IMG/VR virus record: IMGVR_UViG_3300036770_002122
Coordinates: 1 to 64,000 of that record
Length of the DNA stretch: 64,000 bases
Reading direction: 5' to 3' (one strand)
Origin: a virus
Shown: positions 9,507-16,938 of the stretch, in pieces
Numbering within the stretch: the stretch's first letter is position 1
Layout of the letters: each line of letters starts with the position of its first letter
Notes under the pieces: generated by a model
What the model was told of the DNA's origin: nothing
Seen by the model: only the letters and a program-made list of their open reading frames with translations
Database searches by the model: none
Program-made: the position numbers and the translations under genes

Positions 9507-10451
9507 ATGCCAATATTTTCAGGTGTAACATTTAGCGGCGGCGGCTTTCAAATAGAGGCTCCCCCTACTGCACTTCTAGTTGACTACCTAGCAGTTGCCG
9601 GCGGTGGTGGCGGTGGTGGCGGACAAGATATAGGTGTAGGCCAACAAGCCTCAGGCGGCGGCGGTGGCGGTGGTGGCTTTTTAACAGGTTCGGGCATAGA
9701 ACTGACTTTTGGAGAAACATATATTGTAACAATAGGCGCAGGTGGAAATGCTGGGACATCGCCTGCCTATCAACCAGGCACTGCTGGCAGTCAAGGATCA
9801 AACACATCAATATCAGGAAGTTTAGTATCTATAACTAGTTATGGCGGTGGTGGCGGTGGTGGTGGATACCAATATGGAAGCGCAGACAGAACTGGCGGTA
9901 ACGGTGGTTCAGGTGGCGGTGGTGGATATACTAATACTGGCACTGGTGTCAGTAGTTCCGGCGGATATGGTGTTTACCCTGCAAGTCCTTATATCAACGC
10001 AGCAAGACAAGGTTATGATGGATCGGCTGCTCCCGGCGTCAACGCCCGCGGCGGCGGCGGTGGTGGCGCAGGAACTCCCCGCTCTAGAACGACATATGAA
10101 AATACCGGAGCCGATGGCCTTTATTCAACATTATCAGGGGCTAATGTAGCATATGCCGGTGGCGGTGGTGGTGGCGGAGATGCGTATGGCGGAGCAGGTG
10201 GTGCAGGTGGTGTAGGTGGAGGTGGTACCGGCGGCACTGGAGGCGGCGGTGTATCAGCGGGCACTGCTAATTTAGGTGGTGGCGGTGGCGGAGGTATGAG
10301 AAATGTCGGTGGTAATGGCGGATCAGGCGTTGTAATAATTAGTTGTCCCGATTCTGTGGCACTAGCAACAACTACAGGTAGTCCAACTGTCACAACATCA
10401 GGCGGATATCGCATTTACGAATTTACAGGTTCAGGTTCAATCACATTCTAA
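9507..10451 (+). CDS. Glycine-rich adhesin-like protein, type B copy 1
   Basis: A 314-residue protein starting MPIFSGVTFSGGG, then VDYLAVAGGGGGGGG, many polyglycine runs, and a C-terminal GGYRIYEFTGSGSITF strand cap. The VDYLxVAGGGGGG block and the C-terminal VVIISCP…GYRIY pattern match the glycine-rich domain family common in aquatic phage fibres. A near-identical layout recurs at 11762. AAAGGA precedes the start. Likely an adhesin or tail-fibre tip; the receptor is unknown. Confidence 0.6.
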   Translation: MPIFSGVTFSGGGFQIEAPPTALLVDYLAVAGGGGGGGGQDIGVGQQASGGGGGGGGFLTGSGIELTFGETYIVTIGAGGNAGTSPAYQPGTAGSQGSNTSISGSLVSITSYGGGGGGGGYQYGSADRTGGNGGSGGGGGYTNTGTGVSSSGGYGVYPASPYINAARQGYDGSAAPGVNARGGGGGGAGTPRSRTTYENTGADGLYSTLSGANVAYAGGGGGGGDAYGGAGGAGGVGGGGTGGTGGGGVSAGTANLGGGGGGGMRNVGGNGGSGVVIISCPDSVALATTTGSPTVTTSGGYRIYEFTGSGSITF

Positions 10452-10471
10452 AAATTAGAGGATAGTAGAAA

Positions 10472-10834
10472 ATGGCACATTTTGCAAAATTAGATAGTAA
10501 CAATGTAGTTACAGAAGTAATCGTAGTTCACAATAACGAACTACTTGATAATGGTGTAGAGAGCGAAGCAAAAGGCATTGCTTTCTGCCAAAGTTTGTTT
10601 GGTGGTAACTGGAAACAAACCAGTTATAATGCTACTATGCGCAAGCACTTTGCAGGCATAGGTTTTACTTATGATCAAGGTCTTGACGCATTTATTCCAC
10701 CAAAACCATATAACAGTTGGGTATTGAATACAACAACTTGTTTATGGGAAGCCCCGACTCCAATGCCGTCTGACGGTAAGGTATACAGTTGGGATGAAGC
10801 AACAACTAGTTGGGTAGAAGTACAAGTAGGATAA
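10472..10834 (+). CDS. Small conserved phage protein near fibre genes
   Basis: A 120-residue protein starting MAHFAKLDSNNVVTEVIVV, with CQSLFGGNWKQTSYN and tryptophan-rich ends. Proteins of this type recur beside tail-fibre genes in T4-like marine phages. Their function is not established; a fibre-associated or chaperone role is plausible from position between two glycine-rich gene pairs. AGAGGA precedes the start. Confidence 0.6.
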   Translation: MAHFAKLDSNNVVTEVIVVHNNELLDNGVESEAKGIAFCQSLFGGNWKQTSYNATMRKHFAGIGFTYDQGLDAFIPPKPYNSWVLNTTTCLWEAPTPMPSDGKVYSWDEATTSWVEVQVG

Positions 10835-10838
10835 AAAA

Positions 10839-11741
10839 ATGCCAATGATAGAAGCCGCTACAATCGACGGTGGAATTAATATAGAAGCCCCGGTATTCTA
10901 CTCATTCAACATCAGCCCGTCTGTATCAGGTAAAAGTGTATGGGATCTACAAGCAGATGGGCCCCTTAGTCTAACTACACAAGGCACGTGGACTATTACA
11001 CCAGTTAGTTCATTGAGTGCAAACGTCAAAATATGGGGCGCAGGTGGCGGAAGCTCAACAGGTACCAATGGCGGCGGAGGCGGTGCGGCTACAGCAGAAA
11101 TACTATTCGATGAAACAAAAACTTATACACTAATTGTTGGTAGTACAGGTAATGCTGGCGGAGTATATACAGGTTCAGGCGGTGGTGCAGGTACTGGCAT
11201 CAACAACGGCGTTACTCATATTCTTATTGCAGGTGGCGGTGGCGGTAGTTTAGGCGGTACCGGCGGCGGTGGCGGCGGTACTGCCGGTGAAGCAGGTGGA
11301 CGCGACTTCAATGACGGGTTCGGCGGCGGCGGCGGCACACAATCATCAGCAGGTGGCGGTGGTGCTGGTAGAAGCGGAAGAAACGGCGCTTCCGGCACTG
11401 GTCCGGGAAGTCTAACAGGTGGTAATGGTGGCGACGGTGGTAACCTAGACGGATATATAAACGGCGGCACTGGTTATGGCAATGGCGGTAGGGGCGGTAC
11501 TAGAAATGGTGATGCCGGCGGTAGTGGCGGCGGCGGCGGCTATTATGGCGGCGGCGGCGGAGGTGTAGGTGGCTCAGGTGGTGGTGGTGGTGGCGGTGGA
11601 TCCGGCTATGTCAATACATCACTTACAACAAATGGAACTATCTATTCAGCCACTGGAGGTACACCAGGTAATAATAGTGATGCTGCACGCGGTACAGCAG
11701 GCAATCCAGGAACAGCCGGAAAGATTTACATATCTATATAA
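10839..11741 (+). CDS. Glycine-rich adhesin-like protein, type A copy 2
   Basis: A 300-residue paralogue of the product at 8641. It shares the N-terminal WDLQADGPLSLTTQGTWTI block, an AxVKIWGAGGG transition and a glycine-rich C-terminal half ending in SGYVNTSL and a GKIYISI strand. Polyglycine runs are interrupted by Tyr, Asn and Thr, which would point outward from a polyglycine-II bundle and could contact the receptor. Part of the duplicated A-B layout. Confidence 0.6.
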   Translation: MPMIEAATIDGGINIEAPVFYSFNISPSVSGKSVWDLQADGPLSLTTQGTWTITPVSSLSANVKIWGAGGGSSTGTNGGGGGAATAEILFDETKTYTLIVGSTGNAGGVYTGSGGGAGTGINNGVTHILIAGGGGGSLGGTGGGGGGTAGEAGGRDFNDGFGGGGGTQSSAGGGGAGRSGRNGASGTGPGSLTGGNGGDGGNLDGYINGGTGYGNGGRGGTRNGDAGGSGGGGGYYGGGGGGVGGSGGGGGGGGSGYVNTSLTTNGTIYSATGGTPGNNSDAARGTAGNPGTAGKIYISI

Positions 11742-11761
11742 AATATAAAAGGAAATAATAA

Positions 11762-12652
11762 ATGCCAATCATATCAGGTGTAACAATTAGCGGTGGCGGT
11801 GTAGATATAACTGCACCCCCTCCTCCATCCGTTACGGTAGACTATTTAGTAGTAGCCGGCGGTGGAAGTGGTGGTGGTGGATATTCCGGTGGCGGCGGTG
11901 GCGCCGGCGGATTTAGAACGAATAGTAATGTATCTTTGTCTACGGGATTAATTTACACAGTTACAGTTGGTGCTGGAGGTGCAGGCAACCTAAAACAGGG
12001 ATCATCAGGCAGTAGTTCAGTTTTTGACACAATTACCTCAGCTGGTGGCGGTGCCGGCGGATCAAATTATGAGCCTGGGCCAAGTCATGCAAATGCTAAA
12101 AGCGGTGGATCAGGGGGAGGCGAGCATCGTCGTGCAGATGTGCTGCCAGGAGGCGCAGGTAACACTCCATCTGTGAGCCCATCTCAAGGCAATAACGGTG
12201 GAAAAAACAATGGTGCAAATGCAACAGGAGGTGGCGGTGGTGCTGGAGCAGCTGGCGCAAATGGAATTGCCAGTGCCTCTGGCGCTGGTGGTGCAGGTGC
12301 ATCATCAAGTCTTTCTGGATCGGCTGTAACTTATGCTGGTGGTGGCGGTGGCGGCGGTGGATATAATAATGGTGCACCACGCGGTCTTGGTGGATCAGGC
12401 GGTGGTGGCAACGGAGGACCAGAAAACAATTCTGGTTCAAATGGAACAACCAATACTGGTGGTGGTGGTGGTGGCTGCGGATTTAACCTATCTGCCAGTG
12501 CAAATGGTGGTTCAGGCGGCAGCGGCATAGTAATTATACGTTACTCTGATAACCAACCAGCAGCCACATCAACTACCGGCAGCCCAACTATTACTGTAAC
12601 CGGCGGTTATCGCATTTATAAGTTTACAGGTTCCGGGTCAATCACTTTCTAA
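11762..12652 (+). CDS. Glycine-rich adhesin-like protein, type B copy 2
   Basis: A 296-residue paralogue of the product at 9507, with the same opening (MPIISGVTISGGG), VDYLVVAGGG block, VVIIR strand and GGYRIYKFTGSGSITF ending. The middle differs, with other spacings between glycine runs. AAGGAA precedes ATG 11762. It closes the adhesin block before the replication genes. Confidence 0.6.
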   Translation: MPIISGVTISGGGVDITAPPPPSVTVDYLVVAGGGSGGGGYSGGGGGAGGFRTNSNVSLSTGLIYTVTVGAGGAGNLKQGSSGSSSVFDTITSAGGGAGGSNYEPGPSHANAKSGGSGGGEHRRADVLPGGAGNTPSVSPSQGNNGGKNNGANATGGGGGAGAAGANGIASASGAGGAGASSSLSGSAVTYAGGGGGGGGYNNGAPRGLGGSGGGGNGGPENNSGSNGTTNTGGGGGGCGFNLSASANGGSGGSGIVIIRYSDNQPAATSTTGSPTITVTGGYRIYKFTGSGSITF

Positions 12653-12700
12653 AAACGCAAAATATAATAATTTTATTCTCCCAATACAGGTATAAGTATA

Positions 12701-12728
12701 TTGACATACTGTGATATTCGTGTAGACT
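12701..12728 (+). promoter_or_regulatory. Host-type promoter for gene 32
   Basis: TTGACA (12701-12706), 16 bp, TAGACT (12723-12728). The predicted start near 12735 leaves a leader of about 80 nt before ATG 12817. A long dyad overlaps both elements. Confidence 0.5.
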
Positions 12729-12740
12729 ATCATAGTATGT
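12704..12740 (+). promoter_or_regulatory. 13-bp dyad over the gene 32 promoter
   Basis: Arms 12704-12716 and 12728-12740 pair over 13 positions with one G·U, around an 11-nt loop. In DNA it spans the promoter and could be an operator. In read-through RNA it would be a strong hairpin. Confidence 0.55.
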
Positions 12741-12741
12741 T

Positions 12742-12760
12742 AGTTGTCTCCTAGACAACT
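12742..12760 (+). promoter_or_regulatory. 8-bp hairpin in the gene 32 leader
   Basis: AGTTGTCT (12742-12749) and AGACAACT (12753-12760) pair perfectly around loop CCT. The segment TCTCCT (12747-12752) is complementary to the ribosome site AGGAGA (12804-12809), so the hairpin and an anti-Shine-Dalgarno pairing would compete. Confidence 0.55.
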
Positions 12761-12816
12761 CAACATAAAACACATTTAGGCTCAACATAGGCATTTTTAC
12801 AATAGGAGATTATATT

Positions 12817-13803
12817 ATGGCAAGTCTAGCAGATATCCGTGCCCGTCTCGCGGCACAAGAAAGTAAGAAATCAAATCAGGGTCAACGTACTCAATCAGAT
12901 AACGCAATCTATCCACACTGGAATATGGAAGAAGGCACAACTGCCACTATCCGTTTTCTTCCAGACGCAAATAGTTCAAATACATTTTTCTGGGTAGAAC
13001 GTCAGATCATCAAGTTACCATTCAATGGTGTCAAGGGTGATCCAAATATGAAACAAGTAGTTGTACAAGTTCCATGCGTAGAAATGTATGGTGACAATTG
13101 TCCTATCTTGGCAGAAGTTCGTCCTTGGTATAAAGATGAAACTCTCAAAGAAATGGCTAACAAGTATTGGAAGAAGCGCAGTTATTTGTTTCAAGGTTTT
13201 GTTCGTCAGAACCCAATTGGTAATGACACAACTCCTGCAAATCCAATTCGTCGTTTCGTTATTAGCCCACAAATTTTCACTATCATCAAGTCAAGTTTGA
13301 TGGATCCTGATATGGAAAACATCCCAACTGATTACTTGAATGGTACTGATTTCAACGTCAAAAAGACTAGCAAGGGCGGTTATGCTGATTACTCAACTAG
13401 TAACTGGGCACGTAAAGAAAGCCCACTAACTGAAGCAGAGCAGGCTGCTATTGAAGCACATGGTCTATTCAATCTTGCTGACTTTTTACCCAAGAAGCCC
13501 AGTGAAAGTGAATTGCGTGTTATCAAAGAAATGTTTGAGGCTTCAGTAGATGGTAAGCCTTATGATAATGATAAGTGGGGCGCATATTATCGCCCGTATG
13601 GTCTTGAGGCTCCTACTGGTGCATCAGTACCCCCTCACGTAACTGAAACTTCAACATTAACTGTTTCTGCTAAAAAGCCAGTTGTTGAAGATGAAGAACC
13701 AGTAGAATCAAAGAGTGAACCCGTAGTTGTTCCTAAGAGTACTTCTAGCGATAAGGCACAGGACATTTTAGCGATGATCCGTGCTAGACAGCAGAAGGGC
13801 TAA
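12817..13803 (+). CDS. 32: Single-stranded DNA-binding protein gp32
   Basis: A 328-residue gp32-type protein that coats ssDNA in replication and recombination. The EGTTATIRFLPD strand near residue 40 matches the core OB-fold region of T4 gp32, and the basic N-terminus (SLADIRARLAAQESKK) matches the cooperativity arm. In T4 a Zn site uses C77, H64, C87 and C90; here only a CVEMYGDNC pair is visible, followed by PIL rather than PxC, so the Zn site looks incomplete. The C-terminus is acidic before a basic DILAMIRARQQ end. Ribosome site AGGAGA. It leads the block that contains uvsX and uvsY. Confidence 0.85.
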   Translation: MASLADIRARLAAQESKKSNQGQRTQSDNAIYPHWNMEEGTTATIRFLPDANSSNTFFWVERQIIKLPFNGVKGDPNMKQVVVQVPCVEMYGDNCPILAEVRPWYKDETLKEMANKYWKKRSYLFQGFVRQNPIGNDTTPANPIRRFVISPQIFTIIKSSLMDPDMENIPTDYLNGTDFNVKKTSKGGYADYSTSNWARKESPLTEAEQAAIEAHGLFNLADFLPKKPSESELRVIKEMFEASVDGKPYDNDKWGAYYRPYGLEAPTGASVPPHVTETSTLTVSAKKPVVEDEEPVESKSEPVVVPKSTSSDKAQDILAMIRARQQKG

Positions 13804-13811
13804 TAAAGTTT

Positions 13812-13833
13812 GGGGAGAGAGATATCTCTCCCC
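13812..13833 (+). terminator. Hairpin after gene 32
   Basis: GGGGAGAGA and TCTCTCCCC form a 9-bp stem with loop GATA, 8 nt after the gp32 stop. No T run follows, so it may be an RNA-stabilising or attenuating hairpin rather than an intrinsic terminator. Confidence 0.5.
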
Positions 13834-13856
13834 TCTCCTAAACTGAGGAAACTACC

Positions 13857-14093
13857 ATGACACTACCAGACGAAAGATACCGCGCACTAAAGCAGGGTAA
13901 GAAATTACTTGAGGAATTATGCGATCCGGGCAAGACGCCTAGGGTGCCGAGCATCGTCCGTGATCGTGCGCGTGGTGCATTGCGACACTATCCAAATGAT
14001 TATGAAATTGATCGTATCGCGGACAGTTGTCCGGAGATGCTTGACAAAATAGCATTCAATGATAGAATCGCTAAACGAAATATTTTGAAATAA
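13857..14093 (+). CDS. BPSL0761-family small protein
   Basis: A 78-residue protein starting MTLPDERYRALKQGKKLLEEL, with CDPGKTPRVPSIVRDRARGALRHYP. This DERxRA…L…L.DP..TPRVP..VR..A...LRHYP pattern is the BPSL0761 family of small bacterial and phage proteins of unknown function. GAGGAAA lies before ATG 13857. It sits between gp32 and uvsX, so a role linked to DNA metabolism is possible but unproven. Confidence 0.7.
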   Translation: MTLPDERYRALKQGKKLLEELCDPGKTPRVPSIVRDRARGALRHYPNDYEIDRIADSCPEMLDKIAFNDRIAKRNILK

Positions 14094-14102
14094 GGAGGCC
14101 AC

Positions 14103-15161
14103 GTGGCTAAACCATTTGATGTTAGTAAATTTAGAAAAGATATTACCAAGAGTATTGAAGGTCTCAGCATTGGTTTCAATGATCCTACTGATTGGATCAG
14201 TACCGGTAACCACGCTCTCAATTATCTTATTAGCGGAGACTTTAACAAAGGAGTCCCTCTAGGTAAGGTAACTGTATTTGCAGGTGAATCAGGTTCAGGC
14301 AAATCATACATTTGTTCTGGTAATCTTGTTCGTCACGCACAACAGCAAGGCATTTTCGTAGTATTGGTTGATACTGAAAACGCACTTGATGAAGATTGGT
14401 TGAAGGCACTTGGTGTTGATACCAGCGAAGATAAGTTGTTGAAACTAAACATGGCAATGATTGATGACGTTGCTAAGACTATTAGTGAGTTCATGAAAAA
14501 TTATAAACTTTTACCAGCAGACGATAAGCCGAAGGTATTGTTTATCATTGACAGTCTTGGCATGTTGTTGACTCCAACTGATGTCAATCAGTTTGAAGCA
14601 GGTGATATGAAGGGTGACATGGGTCGTAAGCCTAAGGCACTCACTAGTCTTGTTCGCAATTGTGTCAATATGTTTGGATCACATAACGTCGGTCTAGTCG
14701 CAACTAATCACACTTATGCTTCACAAGATATGTTTGATCCAGATGACAAGATCAGTGGTGGTCAAGGCTTCATCTATGCTTCAAGTATTGTTGTTGCTAT
14801 GAAGAAACTCAAACTCAAGGAAGATGATGAAGGTAACAAGATCAGCGAAGTACGTGGTATTCGTAGTGCCTGTAAGGTAATGAAAACACGTTACGCAAAG
14901 CCATTTGAAAGTGTTCAAGTCAAGATTCCTTATGAGACTGGTATGAATCCTTACAGCGGTTTGCTTGATCTATTTGAGAAGGCAAATATTTTGACGAAGG
15001 AAGGTAATCGTCTTGTCTACACAACTGATAGTGGCGAAGTTATCAAATTCTTCCGCAAAGGTTGGGAAAGCAATGAAGATGGTTGTCTCGACAAAGTAAT
15101 GTCAGAATATCAAAACCGTCAAACAAAGATAAGTAATACAAATTCTGTTGTGGAGGAATAA
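14103..15161 (+). CDS. uvsX: RecA-like recombinase UvsX
   Basis: A 352-residue strand-exchange protein. Walker A GESGSGKS (61-68), a VDTENALDEDW segment, a KVLFIIDSLGML Walker B strand and a DNA-binding loop region (GGQGFIYASSIVV) match T4 UvsX. It loads on gp32-coated ssDNA with UvsY. The start is GTG 14103, preceded by a near-perfect ribosome site AAGGAGG (14092-14098). UvsY is two genes downstream, so the recombination pair is kept together. Confidence 0.93.
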   Translation: MAKPFDVSKFRKDITKSIEGLSIGFNDPTDWISTGNHALNYLISGDFNKGVPLGKVTVFAGESGSGKSYICSGNLVRHAQQQGIFVVLVDTENALDEDWLKALGVDTSEDKLLKLNMAMIDDVAKTISEFMKNYKLLPADDKPKVLFIIDSLGMLLTPTDVNQFEAGDMKGDMGRKPKALTSLVRNCVNMFGSHNVGLVATNHTYASQDMFDPDDKISGGQGFIYASSIVVAMKKLKLKEDDEGNKISEVRGIRSACKVMKTRYAKPFESVQVKIPYETGMNPYSGLLDLFEKANILTKEGNRLVYTTDSGEVIKFFRKGWESNEDGCLDKVMSEYQNRQTKISNTNSVVEE

Positions 15162-15166
15162 CACAG

Positions 15167-15424
15167 ATGAGTATTACTGTTATACATGAAGTTTGGCGAG
15201 CATTGAAAAGCGAAATTGATGAAAATAGTCTTCCAGATGCCGCAGAGTCTCTTGTTGATGTCCTTATTCAAAATGATTACGAAGCAGCAGATATCAAGGC
15301 AGAGTTTCGTAGAGATGGTGATGTGATGGATGCTGTCAAGGCATTTATCGCATCGCAAGAGGATGAAGAAGAGGAATACGAGGAAGAGGAAGAAGATGAT
15401 GAGGATTACGACGATAATTGGTGA
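15167..15424 (+). CDS. Small acidic protein between uvsX and uvsY
   Basis: An 85-residue protein with a folded N-terminal part of about 60 residues and a C-terminal tail of almost pure Glu/Asp. GGAGGAA precedes the start. Acidic tails of this kind occur on ssDNA-binding and DNA-mimic proteins, but no family is recognised. It is co-directional with, and closely packed between, uvsX and uvsY. Confidence 0.65.
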   Translation: MSITVIHEVWRALKSEIDENSLPDAAESLVDVLIQNDYEAADIKAEFRRDGDVMDAVKAFIASQEDEEEEYEEEEEDDEDYDDNW

Positions 15425-15427
15425 TGA

Positions 15428-15886
15428 ATGAACTGGTATACCAGAATCACAACCGATTTAAGCGTAATCCCTGATTTCATAGCACACTATGAATCAGAAT
15501 TAGAGCAAGCAAAATGGGATTGTAGGGTAGGTGGAAAGGTAGAAAAAAATATCTCAAACCTACCCGGCATCACAGAACAGCGTTTCAATCAATTACAAGA
15601 GATTGAAGCGGTGTTGAATTATCTCAACATACAATTGCGTAAGTTGAGGCGTAAATACTTTCAGAAGTATCTAGAAGGATACAATCGCGCACTAACAAGT
15701 CGTGATGCTGAAAAGTATGTTGATGGTGAAGATGAAGTTATTGACTTTGAAGTTCTAATCAACGAGGTGGCACTCTTGCGTAATAAATGGCTAGGCATCA
15801 TGAAAGGTCTTGACAGCAAGCAGTGGCAATTAGGCCATATCGTAAGGCTACGCACAGCCGGCATGGAAGATGTCACGGTCTCCTAA
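15428..15886 (+). CDS. uvsY: Recombination mediator UvsY
   Basis: A 152-residue protein similar in size to T4 UvsY (137). A helical N-terminal half contains LNYLNIQLRKLRRKYFQKYLEGYNR. The C-terminal NKWLGIMKGLDSKQWQLGHI followed by VRLRTAG aligns with the T4 YWGILLDFCSGALDAIKSRG…IKHIQDMR region. UvsY helps UvsX displace gp32 from ssDNA. Position after uvsX supports the call. Its stop overlaps the next start as TAATG. Confidence 0.78.
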   Translation: MNWYTRITTDLSVIPDFIAHYESELEQAKWDCRVGGKVEKNISNLPGITEQRFNQLQEIEAVLNYLNIQLRKLRRKYFQKYLEGYNRALTSRDAEKYVDGEDEVIDFEVLINEVALLRNKWLGIMKGLDSKQWQLGHIVRLRTAGMEDVTVS

Positions 15887-16146
15887 TGATGACAAACATT
15901 ATTCCACTTATCACTTCCTACCTCAATACACAAAAGAACTACCTAGACAGCAAACCACAAGTTTCAACACACAGTAAGTATACCTGTGTGACATTCACAT
16001 ATCACGGTGTTGATATTGAAGTTTGTGTGTATAATGACACTTTTATCAAACTAAAGGTAAATAATATACCATATGCTATATGCGATGGCATGAAAACATT
16101 CAAGTATGAAATTGACAGACTACACACATTGAGGTATCAATGGTAG
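15886..16146 (+). CDS. Small hypothetical protein after uvsY
   Basis: An 86-residue protein starting MMTNIIPLITSYLNTQ, with a β-rich second half (YTCVTFTYHGVDIEVCVYND). ATG 15886 overlaps the UvsY stop. A longer reading from 15823 would overlap uvsY by 64 nt and is not preferred. No family recognised; probably translationally coupled to uvsY. Confidence 0.6.
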   Translation: MMTNIIPLITSYLNTQKNYLDSKPQVSTHSKYTCVTFTYHGVDIEVCVYNDTFIKLKVNNIPYAICDGMKTFKYEIDRLHTLRYQW

Positions 16147-16334
16147 ACCAACGCACACTATTGCAACAAGTGTTGATTGGCATTGAAGATATGTCAATTG
16201 TAGATCAGAACAAATATCCAAACCTACAAAGACTAATACCAGAACTATACAAAGCAATACAAATCGATGATGAATGTGATCACAAATTCATCAACGGTGT
16301 TTGTATCTGTGGATTTACCCAAAACAACAAATAA
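16140..16334 (+). CDS. Small protein with C-terminal Cys/His motif
   Basis: A 64-residue protein. The end reads CDHKFINGVCICGF, a possible half zinc ribbon (C-x-H then C-x-C). The start overlaps the upstream gene by 7 nt and follows GAGGT. Function unknown; small zinc proteins of this kind occur among early genes of T4-like phages. Confidence 0.6.
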   Translation: MVDQRTLLQQVLIGIEDMSIVDQNKYPNLQRLIPELYKAIQIDDECDHKFINGVCICGFTQNNK

Positions 16335-16337
16335 CAC

Positions 16338-16366
16338 TTGACACAACATCTTGTGTCATGTAATCT
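16338..16366 (+). promoter_or_regulatory. Host-type promoter with dyad operator-like site
   Basis: TTGACA (16338-16343), 17 bp, TAATCT (16361-16366). A perfect 8-bp inverted repeat (16339-16346 and 16351-16358, loop CATC) covers the -35 box and spacer. It could be an operator or a hairpin at the end of the upstream transcript. Confidence 0.5.
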
Positions 16367-16401
16367 ATATATTGTGTTCAATAAATCAAAGGAGTATTTT
16401 A

Positions 16402-16614
16402 ATGAAGATTCGTAATAGCGTGTTGTTGAAGATGACCGGTGTTGGACTTGCTACTGTAGGTGTTATTTTAGGACTACAATATATATTAGGAGATTGGGGT
16501 ATTATTATCTTTTGGTCAGGTTTGCTAGCATATTTGCTACGGCTGATGTATCTTATGCAAGTTGATATTGCTACTAGAAAGCAGCAGGATATTGTAGATA
16601 GATTAAAAAAGTAA
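16402..16614 (+). CDS. Small two-helix membrane protein
   Basis: A 70-residue protein with two hydrophobic segments (about 8-27 and 32-50) and a basic C-terminus. ATG 16402 is preceded by AAAGGAG at good distance; a longer reading from 16351 lacks a ribosome site. Early promoter upstream. Function unknown; small early membrane proteins in phages often alter the host envelope or exclude other phages. Confidence 0.65.
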   Translation: MKIRNSVLLKMTGVGLATVGVILGLQYILGDWGIIIFWSGLLAYLLRLMYLMQVDIATRKQQDIVDRLKK

Positions 16615-16636
16615 CGGTAACGTAAGTTATTGATTT

Positions 16637-16686
16637 GTCAAGCCTTTTTTCTGCGTAAAAAGTGGGGAAAAGGCTTGACTTTTTTT
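16637..16686 (+). terminator. Intrinsic terminator fused to next promoter
   Basis: Perfect 12-bp stem (16637-16648 with 16668-16679) followed by seven Ts (16680-16686). The last bases of the stem also form the -35 box TTGACT of the next promoter. Confidence 0.8.
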
Positions 16687-16705
16687 GAGTTTGGGCGCAT
16701 ACTAT
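16675..16705 (+). promoter_or_regulatory. Host-type promoter inside terminator arm
   Basis: TTGACT (16675-16680), 19 bp, TACTAT (16700-16705). The spacer is long, so strength is uncertain. It would drive the two small genes at 16734 and 16939. Confidence 0.45.
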
Positions 16706-16733
16706 CTATATGCTGAACGAACGGAGACAAGAG

Positions 16734-16937
16734 ATGAATAAGCGTCACGGTGGACCTTATGATCGCGGTAGTGCTGATAGTTATTATCGTCGTGGTTGCA
16801 AACCTCACTATTATGTGGGCGATACCTACAGTAGCGAAATCGTTACTGAGGAGCGTATGACCCTTGAAGAAATCAACGAGTATTACAAGGGTTTTGACGA
16901 TAACGAGCAAGACCAAAATTTCAAGGATTGGGGCTAA
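16734..16937 (+). CDS. Small conserved phage protein, GGPYDRGSADSYY family
   Basis: A 67-residue protein with GGPYDRGSADSYYRRG and PHYY, then EEINEYYKGFDDNE and a KDW ending. This pattern recurs in small proteins of many proteobacterial phages. Its spacing of RG..A..YY..G and a later Y.KG. is loosely like ribosome modulation factor, but that link is tentative. ATG 16734 is chosen because GGAG lies 7 nt upstream; a reading from 16710 has none. Confidence 0.65.
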   Translation: MNKRHGGPYDRGSADSYYRRGCKPHYYVGDTYSSEIVTEERMTLEEINEYYKGFDDNEQDQNFKDWG

Positions 16938-16938
16938 T

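Noticed and set aside
10121-12528. Proline-, histidine- or valine-rich frames on both strands over the glycine-rich genes
   Set aside because: They are mirror readings of GGN repeats in the adhesin genes and have no ribosome sites.
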